Part shown: positions 45,710 through 52,464 of the stretch, one piece after another
Position numbering within the stretch: the first letter of the stretch is position 1
How the letters are laid out: each line of letters begins with the position of its first letter
NCBI RefSeq assembly: GCF_001761545.1
Contig: NZ_CP017326.1
Coordinates: forward strand, 868,001 to 932,000
Direction: 5' to 3'
Length of the DNA: 64,000 bases
Source: Weissella soli
Lineage (GTDB): Bacteria > Bacillota > Bacilli > Lactobacillales > Lactobacillaceae
Notes under the pieces: model-generated
Told to the model about the DNA's origin: nothing
The model's database searches: none
Seen by the model: the letters and a program-made list of their open reading frames with translations, nothing else
Program-made: the position numbers and the translations under genes

Positions 45710-45952
45710 TTACAACACTTTATAATGATCTTTCATGTCAGGTGTAATTTCTTTTTGTACTTTACATGGAACCCCAAAGGCTACCACATTGTCAGGTATA
45801 TCCTTGGTAACGACGCTACCCGCTGCGATAACAGTGTTATCCCCAATCCTGACACCAGGCACAATCACCGTCCCTGCCCCAATCCAACAATTTTCACCAA
45901 TATGAATGGGTAAATTATATTGTTGTTTCTCTTTGCGTAATTTTGCATCAAC
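45710..45952 (-). pseudogene. Maltose/galactoside O-acetyltransferase, C-terminal remnant
   Basis: The minus strand reads about 80 residues without a start: VDAKLRKEKQQYNLPI, HIGENCWIGAGTVIVPG, IGDNTVIAAGSVVTKDIP and a normal C-terminus ending at a stop at 45710. This is the hexapeptide-repeat end of a Maa/LacA acetyltransferase. The N-terminal half is missing: homology stops at about 45950, where an unrelated remnant on the other strand begins. Clear 5' truncation. Confidence 0.8.
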
Positions 45953-46113
45953 GACGGCGAGATTTAGAAATTATGATTCGTGAACTGGCCGATCAAGTGG
46001 CCACACGGATTCGTCGTCAAAATTATCTTGCCGGAACCTTAATCCTTTACGCTGGTAATATGATTGGCTCATTATTGGCGATGAAAAGATGGCTTACGCG
46101 GACATCCTTTTGA
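45949..46113 (+). pseudogene. Y-family DNA polymerase (UvrX/ImpB/UmuC type), internal remnant
   Basis: On the plus strand QRRRDLEIMIRELADQVATR followed by IRRQNYLAGTLILYAG matches the little-finger region of plasmid/phage-type Y-family polymerases, then the frame drifts and stops at 46113. No start and no catalytic palm part are present. It abuts the acetyltransferase remnant, showing a past deletion or recombination that joined two unrelated genes. Confidence 0.6.
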
Positions 46114-46303
46114 TAAGTCTAAATAATTAAAAAAAGCCGACTTTTTGCGTATAAACACAGTGCGAATATGTAGTACTGCTGTCAAATTGCTAATTTGTAC
46201 GATTTAGGTGACCTTTGAACGAAACAAAGAATAGCACCAAGTCCCCAAAAAAGTTCCCCAGAATGTTAAAGTCAAATCATCGCACTTATTCGGTTACGTC
46301 ATC
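46114..46303. other. Non-coding decayed stretch
   Basis: No ORF with an SD and no recognisable RNA on either strand. Confidence 0.4.
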
Positions 46304-46336
46304 AAAAAAGGCCATGGTTAAATACCAAGGCCTTTT
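46304..46336. terminator. Terminator downstream of small membrane protein gene
   Basis: AAAAGGCCATGGT and ACCAAGGCCTTTT arms around 5 nt, with A-run and T-run. It lies about 100 nt after the minus-strand gene. Confidence 0.75.
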
Positions 46337-46440
46337 GCGCAAATTCTTTTTGATATTTACTATCGCAGAAAAGTTTACCGTACTTCTAACATAGAAAGAA
46401 CACTCACAGAATGCCATTCCAATATTAATAACTAATCCAA

Positions 46441-46692
46441 TCAACGAGTCTTTTGCTCTAATTCATCAATTTCTTCCGATAACTTTAGAATTTCATTTGT
46501 TCGCGAAGACCGTCCCCAGAAGAACCCAACCGCGAAAAGACCAACAATGCTGATAAACGTCGTAATGATTTGATGTTGAGCTGGTGCAGAATCAAACATG
46601 TCTAACACCATCCAACCAACTGGTCCACCTAGCACAATTACCGCAAAGATATATGGAAGATTTGTATTCACATAAACACTTTTATTTTTCAT
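46441..46692 (-). CDS. Small membrane protein, possible immunity partner
   Basis: 83 residues with two membrane segments (about 12-33 and 42-60) and a charged C-terminal coiled-coil-like tail (ILKLSEEIDELEQK). AAGAAGG lies before the ATG. It begins 14 nt after the truncated secreted-protein gene and so was probably translated with it. Small two-segment membrane proteins next to bacteriocin-like genes are often immunity proteins, but I recognise no family and this is only context. Confidence 0.55.
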   Translation of the reverse strand: MKNKSVYVNTNLPYIFAVIVLGGPVGWMVLDMFDSAPAQHQIITTFISIVGLFAVGFFWGRSSRTNEILKLSEEIDELEQKTR

Positions 46693-46706
46693 TAAAAATA
46701 CCTTCT

Positions 46707-47228
46707 TTACGCAAAGACGTAATTATCATTTTTACCATCCAGACGATCGAGTGCTTCTGCTAGCACTGAACCAATGCTGTATCCTGAAATTGTTGAAGCA
46801 ATATCTAGCGCCGTGCTTACCCAAGATGCTGCTGATATTCCCAACATTGCTTTAATTTTGCCGTATACAGCCCTGTTAATATTTGCGCGATGCGCTTTAA
46901 TATATTTCAAAACTGCACTGGTGCTTTTTGCTGAAAATCCTACACCAGCCGCAATTGTCGCAATATCAATCGCTTTACCAACGTTCACAACTTTATTATA
47001 CCAGTGCTTCCCCAATTTGACCCAATTAGGGTCAGCAATAATAGGGAAGAAGTTGTTTTCATCAAAATCAATCACTTGTGTAATAGTGTTACCGTTAATA
47101 ACATAATGTGTTGGAACTGATTGGCCTTTTGAATCTTTTGCCCATGCGGCTTTAATCATATCAACCGGAATACATATGTTTAAAATAATTACGTGACTTT
47201 CATATGTCACGTTATCAGAAAAAGTCAC
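46707..47228 (-). pseudogene. 5'-truncated secreted-protein gene with Ala/Gly-rich C-terminal helices
   Basis: The conserved-looking part starts at DMIKAAWAKDSKGQSVPTHY and continues VINGNTITQVIDF and FPIIADPNW, a module found in secreted LAB and actinobacterial proteins ending in an ADPxW motif, then about 90 residues of amphipathic Ala/Gly/Ser-rich helix (VGKAIDIATIAAGVGFSA onward). Before residue 24 the reading makes little sense, there is no signal peptide and only a GTG without SD as start. I read it as the 3' part of a longer gene cut at the tRNA side. A toxin-like role for the C-terminus is speculative. Confidence 0.55.
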
Positions 47229-47248
47229 TCAATTTATTGGAAAATTTG

Positions 47249-47300
47249 TAGCAAATGGTAGTAAAAATGATGGTAAATCATGGTATTTAGTAGTAAAAAT
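47249..47300. repeat. Short direct repeats of integrase-arm type
   Basis: Imperfect copies of TGGTAGTAAAAAT (GTAGCAAATGG, TGGTAGTAAAAA, TGGTAAATCA, TGGTATTTAG, TAGTAAAAAT) within 52 bp, about 100 bp from the tRNA-Leu 3' end. Such clusters occur in the attachment arms of lactobacillal phage and island integrases. No integrase gene remains. Confidence 0.4.
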
Positions 47301-47324
47301 TACGACTTTCAAAACAAAGAAAAT

Positions 47325-47361
47325 CCCTGTCATACCAAGGGTTTAGACTGGTATAACAGGG
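47325..47361. other. Hairpin after tRNA-Leu
   Basis: 13-nt arms (CCCTGT-C-ATACCA and TGGTAT-A-ACAGGG) with one mismatch and an 11-nt loop. On the minus strand it follows tRNA-Leu and is trailed by ATTTTCTTTG, so it may be its terminator. Confidence 0.5.
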
Positions 47362-47392
47362 TTCCTACGGAAATATGAAAATTGTATCTGAA

Positions 47393-47476
47393 TGCCGCCG
47401 ACAGGAATCGAACCTGCACGGGATTGCTCCCACACCGACCTGAACGGTGCGCGTCTGCCAGTTCCGCCACGGCGGC
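47393..47476 (-). tRNA. tRNA-Leu (anticodon CAG)
   Basis: Acceptor GCCGCCG/CGGCGGC with discriminator A, D-arm, anticodon stem CACCG/CGGTG around loop TTCAGGT (anticodon CAG), a long class II variable arm and T-arm GCAGGTTCGATTCCTGT. CCA is not encoded. Its 3' side borders the accessory stretch, a classic integration site. Confidence 0.93.
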
Positions 47477-47489
47477 AACAACATCTATT

Positions 47490-47518
47490 AATATATCATT
47501 TTTAGATGCATTCGTCTA
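47490..47518 (-). promoter_or_regulatory. tRNA-Leu promoter
   Basis: TAGACG (47513-47518), 17-nt spacer, TATATT (47490-47495) on the minus strand. Confidence 0.55.
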
Positions 47519-47536
47519 TTAATTTTAGCTTCAAAG

Positions 47537-48274
47537 TTACTTGAATAACAGCAAGCCTAAAATCAATAATGTTGCCACAGTATTGTTGATAAAGTGTGTG
47601 ATCATGGCATACTGAATCTGCTTGGTTTTTTTATAAACAATGGCCAAGGCCATCCCCATCAGACTATATTGGATAAAAGCAAACCACTGGAATTCCTGGA
47701 ACACCACGTGGAAATACCCAAATAGCACACCTGATAAGAGGATGTTAGCCCACCAATTACGCTGCGTAAAAAAGAAATTAATCACAACACCCCGGAAAAT
47801 CAATTCTTCGAGGATGGGGGCCACAAAGACGGCCAATAGAATCACAAAGATGGCCCCAGAAAAGCCACTTTTAACTAAACTTTCTAGCTCAGCTTGGTTA
47901 CTCGAGGTGATTGTTTTGCCCATGATCAGCGTTTGTAGAATACCTGTCAGTAAACTACCTAACAAAATGAGCCCATAACCGCGCAGACTCCACTGCAACC
48001 GACGGCCATCAAGTTTATGAAACCCGATGCGTGGATTTTCTTTACGCAACAGCTTCATGAACAAACTGACTGCTAACCAGGTAACTAACAGCGTGACACC
48101 AATTTCAAGACTCAATACAATTGGTGAGTTAGCCGTCACATGCAGCCATTTCTGTGGTAAGACAATGGCGAATTGGCCGGAAAACTGAATGACTAAGTCC
48201 AAAACCAAGCCAATGATTAGTAAGATGATGCCAGTGAACCACTTGGTATCAAATTGCTTAGTTATATTATTCAT
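47537..48274 (-). CDS. CPBP family intramembrane metalloprotease (Abi)
   Basis: 245 residues from the ATG at 48274, inside the end of the upstream gene with GAGG 6 nt before. About eight membrane segments. Motifs: PILEELIFRGVV (EExxxR) near 155, FGYFHVVFQ (FxxxH) near 185 and MITHFINNT (HxxxN/B) near 225. Relatives are involved in CAAX processing or bacteriocin self-immunity; target unknown. Third gene of the HAD-small protein-CPBP operon. Confidence 0.87.
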   Translation of the reverse strand: MNNITKQFDTKWFTGIILLIIGLVLDLVIQFSGQFAIVLPQKWLHVTANSPIVLSLEIGVTLLVTWLAVSLFMKLLRKENPRIGFHKLDGRRLQWSLRGYGLILLGSLLTGILQTLIMGKTITSSNQAELESLVKSGFSGAIFVILLAVFVAPILEELIFRGVVINFFFTQRNWWANILLSGVLFGYFHVVFQEFQWFAFIQYSLMGMALAIVYKKTKQIQYAMITHFINNTVATLLILGLLLFK

Positions 48275-48476
48275 CAACATCCTCATCTTCTTTTGAGTCT
48301 GGTCGCAAATAGATGGTCAAAAGCGTCATCCCGATGGAGGCCAAAACAAATAAGCCAATAAATGCCACAATCGTCAACCAAGTCGGCCAATTAAAAAACT
48401 GCGACACGAAGGCCAAGATCACAAAAATGACAATGATCCCCACGCTCGCACTTATTGACATCGCTCGTGCAATCAT
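48267..48476 (-). CDS. Small two-segment membrane protein
   Basis: 69 residues: two membrane segments (about 8-27 and 32-55) and an acidic tail (SKEDEDVDE). It overlaps the HAD gene stop by 4 nt (ATGA) and the CPBP start by 8 nt, so it is translationally coupled to both. Family not recognised. Confidence 0.65.
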   Translation of the reverse strand: MIARAMSISASVGIIVIFVILAFVSQFFNWPTWLTIVAFIGLFVLASIGMTLLTIYLRPDSKEDEDVDE

Positions 48477-49321
48477 GCCTGGTCAGCTCCTTCATGTAAC
48501 ACATACGTATTTAATAATTCAGCAACCGCCCCTTCATTATTGGTACGCTCTAATACCAGGTCAGCCACTGCTTTAACCGCTGGGATACCATTAGCAACTG
48601 AAACCCCTAGACCGACAGCCTCTAACATCTTGATATCGTTAGAATTATCACCGATTGCCATGATTTCGTCACGGGCAATACCTAATTTTTCCCCTAGTAG
48701 TAGCGCGGCGTTACCCTTATCGACACCCTTTGGATTAAATTCTACATAGCGCCCTGATGAGTATGTTGCCTCGACGGCCGTGTCACCGACTGCTGCCAAG
48801 ACAGCATCATGAATGGCATGTTGGACATCAGTATCAGGATGTTCAAAAATCACTTTCATCAGGGGCGCTTGCGTCTGCAAGAACGCCAAATCAGTCGTCT
48901 CAACGATTTCATATGAAACCCCTCGTTCATGCATATAACGCTCATCAGATGGTGAAATATTATAGATAAACAAGGTATCAACGGTATAAATGTGCACGTC
49001 AACTTGGTCATTCACCAAACCAGCATCAAATACTTTTTGCGCTAAGGTTAAGTCCATCGCGCGGGCCAATAACACTTGATTGTCTTTGTTCTCAACAATG
49101 GCCCCACCATTGTATGAAATCACAAATTGCCCAGCTTGATCACGCAACCCCAATGTCGTCAACAGATCTTGCACTGAAGTATATGAACGCCCTGTGTTTG
49201 GTACGAACTTAAATCCATGTGCCACCGCCTCACGGATTGCCTTAACATTGGCTTCATGAATGGTCCCATCATTGTTCAATAAGGTTTCATCTAAATCAGA
49301 AACCAGCATCTTATACGTCAT
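48473..49321 (-). CDS. Cof-type HAD-IIB sugar phosphatase
   Basis: 282 residues from the ATG at 49321, with GGGGG upstream. HAD motif I LVSDLDETLLNNDG (8-21), motif II VPNTGRSY near 48, motif III Lys in the GVDKGNAALLL stretch near 200, and motif IV AIGDNSNDIKMLE near 223. Dephosphorylates sugar phosphates or similar; substrate open. Confidence 0.88.
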   Translation of the reverse strand: MTYKMLVSDLDETLLNNDGTIHEANVKAIREAVAHGFKFVPNTGRSYTSVQDLLTTLGLRDQAGQFVISYNGGAIVENKDNQVLLARAMDLTLAQKVFDAGLVNDQVDVHIYTVDTLFIYNISPSDERYMHERGVSYEIVETTDLAFLQTQAPLMKVIFEHPDTDVQHAIHDAVLAAVGDTAVEATYSSGRYVEFNPKGVDKGNAALLLGEKLGIARDEIMAIGDNSNDIKMLEAVGLGVSVANGIPAVKAVADLVLERTNNEGAVAELLNTYVLHEGADQA

Positions 49322-49401
49322 TTTGTTGCCCCCATTTACTCTATTATCTAATATTTTATCAAATTTAACGTTTTTTCGATATGAATTCACCGCAAATAAT
49401 A

Positions 49402-49407
49402 TATAAT
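49402..49407 (+). promoter_or_regulatory. mscL promoter (-10 element)
   Basis: TATAAT 36 nt before the ATG; no good -35. Confidence 0.45.
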
Positions 49408-49442
49408 AGCTTTATCACAGAAAGCATAAGGGAGTATTTATT

Positions 49443-49844
49443 ATGAAAAAGTTTATTTCAGAATTCCGTGATTTTATCGTCCGTGGTAACGTTATGGACC
49501 TTGCCGTTGCATTTATTATGGGTGCTGCATTCACAACTGTTGTGAAATCAGTTGTTGATGACTTGATGATGCCATTGATTGGTATCGTGACCAAGTCTGT
49601 TTCTTTTGCTAACATTGTTTGGCAAGTCGGATCTGCACAAATCAAAATTGGATCATTCATCTCAACTTTGATTACATTCATCTTCACATCACTAGCCGTG
49701 TTCGTGATGATCAAGGGGATCAATGCTGCACAAAACCTGCGTAAGAAGTCTGATAAAGAAGAAGAAGCTGAAGTGGTTGCTGAAACAGAATTGTCTGTCT
49801 TGTTGGAAATCCGTGATACATTGGCTAAGAACGAAGCAAAGTAA
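49443..49844 (+). CDS. mscL: Large-conductance mechanosensitive channel
   Basis: 133 residues. N-terminal helix FISEFRDFIVRGNVMDLAVAF, first pore segment to about residue 45, a loop, second segment (about 72-95) and a cytoplasmic helix ending LLEIRDTLAKN. It opens on hypo-osmotic shock to release solutes. AAGGGAG precedes the ATG. Confidence 0.96.
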   Translation: MKKFISEFRDFIVRGNVMDLAVAFIMGAAFTTVVKSVVDDLMMPLIGIVTKSVSFANIVWQVGSAQIKIGSFISTLITFIFTSLAVFVMIKGINAAQNLRKKSDKEEEAEVVAETELSVLLEIRDTLAKNEAK

Positions 49845-49905
49845 TTGCGCTCTAAATTCTCACTATGTTGCTAAATTTTAGTAACATATTTGTATTATTT
49901 TTCTA

Positions 49906-49949
49906 AACGCTGATAAACCGGTATTCCCGGCATATCAGCGTTTTTTTTC
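49906..49949 (+). terminator. Terminator after mscL
   Basis: AACGCTGATA/TATCAGCGTT stem, 17-nt loop with inner CCGG pairing, followed by T8. Confidence 0.88.
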
Positions 49950-50008
49950 GTTTGTCAACCCGTTGTTTTTCATAAAATATTCCGCTAAGATAGATATCAG
50001 CTTGTTGT

Positions 50009-50029
50009 TATCTAACATACTGTTAGATA
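50009..50029. promoter_or_regulatory. Operator-like palindrome on deoxynucleoside kinase promoter
   Basis: Perfect 9-bp arms TATCTAACA and TGTTAGATA around TAC. A promoter TTGTTG (50002-50007) with 16-nt spacing to TAGATA (50024-50029) would be covered by the palindrome, as expected for a repressor site. Regulator unknown. Confidence 0.5.
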
Positions 50030-50073
50030 CACACTCAATTCTAAGATCCAAATCTAACGGAAGAAGGACGACC

Positions 50074-50718
50074 ATGGTGATTATCACAGCCGGAATGATT
50101 GGAGTTGGTAAGACGACTCTAACAGATTTAATTGCAAAACATTTAGGAACTAAAGCCTTCTTTGAGCCAGTCGGGGAAAACCCTGTATTACCCCTGTACT
50201 ACGCTGACCCAAAGCAATACGGTTTTCTTTTACAAATTTATTTCTTAAATAAGCGTTTTGCGATGATCAAAAAAGCACTCGCTGATGACAATAACGTTTT
50301 AGATCGTTCAATTTATGAAGATGCCCTATTTACGCAAGAAAATCATCGCGAAGGTAACATCTCAGATGCTGAATTAGATGTTTATATGACATTACTAAAC
50401 AACATGATGGCTGAATTAGAAGCAACTGATAAGAAGCGTCCTGATTTAATGGTCTTTGCTGATGCTGATTTTGATACGATTCTCTACCGAATCAAAAAGC
50501 GTGGCCGTGATTATGAACAATTCGATGACAACGATGAGTTACGGACATACTACTTTAAGATGTGGTCAGCATACAAGCAATGGTTCAACGCTTACGATGC
50601 TTCTCCTAAAATGCGCATTGACTTGCAAGAATACGATTTGGAAGATCCTGAAAATCAAGCGAAGGTGCTTGCATTAATTGATGAGCAAATCGCGCGCTTA
50701 GATGCACAAAGTAACTAA
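50074..50718 (+). CDS. Deoxynucleoside kinase (dAdo/dGuo kinase family)
   Basis: 214 residues from the ATG at 50074 with AAGGA upstream. P-loop TAGMIGVGKTTL (5-16), FFEPVGENP near 29, DRSIYEDALF near 76 (the DRS motif) and the lid KKRGRDYEQ near 144. It phosphorylates deoxynucleosides for DNA-precursor salvage. Which base is preferred cannot be told. Preceded by an operator-like palindrome. Confidence 0.9.
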   Translation: MVIITAGMIGVGKTTLTDLIAKHLGTKAFFEPVGENPVLPLYYADPKQYGFLLQIYFLNKRFAMIKKALADDNNVLDRSIYEDALFTQENHREGNISDAELDVYMTLLNNMMAELEATDKKRPDLMVFADADFDTILYRIKKRGRDYEQFDDNDELRTYYFKMWSAYKQWFNAYDASPKMRIDLQEYDLEDPENQAKVLALIDEQIARLDAQSN

Positions 50719-50726
50719 ATCACCGC

Positions 50727-50765
50727 AAAAAGAGCTCATGAATTTAACATTCATTAGCTCTTTTA
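50727..50765. terminator. Bidirectional terminator
   Basis: AAAAGAGCTCATGAA with TTCATTAGCTCTTTT around 7 nt, between two convergent genes. Confidence 0.82.
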
Positions 50766-50777
50766 ATGTCTTAATGA

Positions 50778-52163
50778 TTAGAATGAGGTTCCATTTGAAA
50801 TACCGTCAATAATATTACCGTTAATCCCAAACCCAACCTTAGTTGTATCTGGACTTAACAACCACCGGCGATGTCCCAATGGTGAACCTTGCATACCAAC
50901 CGAGGCATCATCAACATACCACGCATTAATTACTGGTTCGCCAGCGCCCCATTGGATCGCAATCACTTCCGGACCAGCGCCCCAACTCCAGTGGTCACTA
51001 GGAATTTCTCCAGTGGTCGCAATTTGATCGGCACGTGCTTGAGCCCGGGTGGCCAAACTAGCATCCCAGGTCACCTCACCAAGGCCCATTGAAGTACGCA
51101 AGGCATTCAAGGCATCTAATGTGGCTTGTTGGGCGGTAGAAATACCAGCGACTGTGGTTGATTCTGAGGCTGCTGAGCTACTTGCTGATGAACTAGCAAC
51201 TGCACTACTTACAGATGACGCCGTTGAACTAGCGGCTGCACTGCTTGCTGATGACGCCGTTGAACTAGCAACTGCACTGCTTGCTGATGACGCCGTTGAA
51301 CTAGTGGCTGCACTACTTACAGATGAGGCTGTTGAACTAGCAACTACGCTACTTGCTGATGAGGCAACCGTCGCTTCACTTGAAGCAACAACTGAGCTGG
51401 CAACCGTTTCAATCTCAGCAGCTGAACTAATCGTAGCCGTTGCAGAACTACTATCGACAGCTGCAACGGTTGCTACATCAGAAATAACAGTTGCTTCTGA
51501 TGAGGCAGCGTCGGCAGTCGTTGTTACCGTAGTGGCTGCACTAACTGCAGTCGTCGTTGGAATGATGAGTGTCTGACCAATTTGCAGTGAGGTTGCGGTC
51601 ACATTGGGGTTAGCCGCTTGAATATCTGTCACAGCAACGCCAAATTTATCAGCCAACTTGCCAAAAGTATCGCCATCGACAACTGTATAGGTCTGACCGT
51701 CAACTGAAGGTGTCGCGGTAGACGCAGCGACACTGGCCACAGCAGCTGATTGCGCTGGCGTTAATGCGGCTGCATCAGAAGACGCAGCGCTTTCTGATGA
51801 GGTATCATTTTCTGATGAGACCGTTGCGACTAATTGGCCATCTTCATTTGAACTCACATGCAATTGCTTATCTGACGTAGCGGTCTTCGTCTTCGTAGCC
51901 GTCTTGGCTGCTGCAGCAACCCGTGCTTGCGCGGCTTTAGCCTTTGCCACAACTTTTGAAGCTTTTACCACCCCGTTGTCTTTATCTGAACTCTTTTTAA
52001 TATCCGTTTTGGTCGTTCCTTTGGATACTACAGCAAAATTTGCGTTTTGTGTGTCAGCAACCTTTTCGATCGCTGCTTGTACGCCTGGAAGTTGCGTCGT
52101 AGCGACAACCCCAAGTGCTCCCGCTACGCCGGCAATTGCTTTTTTATTAGTAATTCGCGCCAT
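50778..52163 (-). CDS. Secreted LysM-CAP domain cell-wall protein
   Basis: 461 residues. The N-terminus has a short basic tip and hydrophobic stretch (AIAGVAGALGVVATTQ) probably acting as signal. A LysM domain (YTVVDGDTFGKLADKFGV to QIGQTLIIP, about 158-203) binds peptidoglycan, a Ser/Ala/Val-rich linker with 12-residue repeats spans about 250-340, and the CAP/SCP domain (ATLDALNALRTSMGLGEVTW to the end) resembles SCP-like wall proteins. The function of such CAP domains is not established; a role in wall remodelling is inferred. A LexA-type box lies upstream. Confidence 0.85.
   Translation of the reverse strand: MARITNKKAIAGVAGALGVVATTQLPGVQAAIEKVADTQNANFAVVSKGTTKTDIKKSSDKDNGVVKASKVVAKAKAAQARVAAAAKTATKTKTATSDKQLHVSSNEDGQLVATVSSENDTSSESAASSDAAALTPAQSAAVASVAASTATPSVDGQTYTVVDGDTFGKLADKFGVAVTDIQAANPNVTATSLQIGQTLIIPTTTAVSAATTVTTTADAASSEATVISDVATVAAVDSSSATATISSAAEIETVASSVVASSEATVASSASSVVASSTASSVSSAATSSTASSASSAVASSTASSASSAAASSTASSVSSAVASSSASSSAASESTTVAGISTAQQATLDALNALRTSMGLGEVTWDASLATRAQARADQIATTGEIPSDHWSWGAGPEVIAIQWGAGEPVINAWYVDDASVGMQGSPLGHRRWLLSPDTTKVGFGINGNIIDGISNGTSF
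51187..51370 (-). repeat. 36-bp tandem repeats in LysM-CAP linker
   Basis: Units starting GATGACGCCGTTGAACTAG on the plus strand recur at 51214, 51250, 51286, 51322 and 51358, exactly 36 bp apart, with a shorter 27-bp unit at 51187. They encode 12-residue Ser/Ala/Val/Thr blocks. Copy number may vary between strains. Confidence 0.85.
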
Positions 52164-52243
52164 ATCTCATACCTTCCTAAAACTATACTTAACCTATGAT
52201 CATCTTACTTTCTATCATAACCCTAAATTCGCCAATACAATGG

Positions 52244-52257
52244 CGAACACATGTTCG
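52244..52257. promoter_or_regulatory. LexA/DinR-type SOS box
   Basis: CGAACACATGTTCG: CGAAC, 4 nt, GTTCG, extended to a 16-bp palindrome by flanking G and C. It matches the Gram-positive LexA box (CGAACRNRYGTTYC) in all but the last base. It lies 81 nt before the LysM-CAP start and just upstream of a weak promoter (TTGTAT, 15 nt, TATGAT). Confidence 0.65.
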
Positions 52258-52278
52258 CGTTAAAAATAAGAAGACTTT

Positions 52279-52317
52279 AAAAAAAGCAGTCAATGTGTGC
52301 CCACTGACTGCTTTTTG
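52279..52317 (-). terminator. Terminator downstream of glpK
   Basis: AAAAGCAGTCA/TGACTGCTTTT hairpin followed by T-run on the minus strand, about 150 nt after the glpK stop. The stretch 52318-52464 between them holds no gene or clear RNA. Confidence 0.82.
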
Positions 52318-52464
52318 ACAAACGTATAAAATCCGTGGATTTATGCCGTTTTTAATTTAATTTGTAGAGAAAGCCAAGCTTAATATCTTAAGACCAAGCT
52401 ATTTGACTGCAGGTTTGTCTGTCATGTTACCTAAATGTAACTTAAAATATACAATATCGTTATA

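Noticed and set aside
45725-45913. Plus-strand 62-codon frame
   Set aside because: It lies opposite the acetyltransferase remnant, whose minus-strand reading gives clear hexapeptide repeats; the plus reading resembles nothing.
51049-51576. Plus-strand 175-codon frame rich in Ala, Leu and Asp
   Set aside because: It is the mirror of the Ser/Ala repeats of the LysM-CAP gene, with no SD or promoter.
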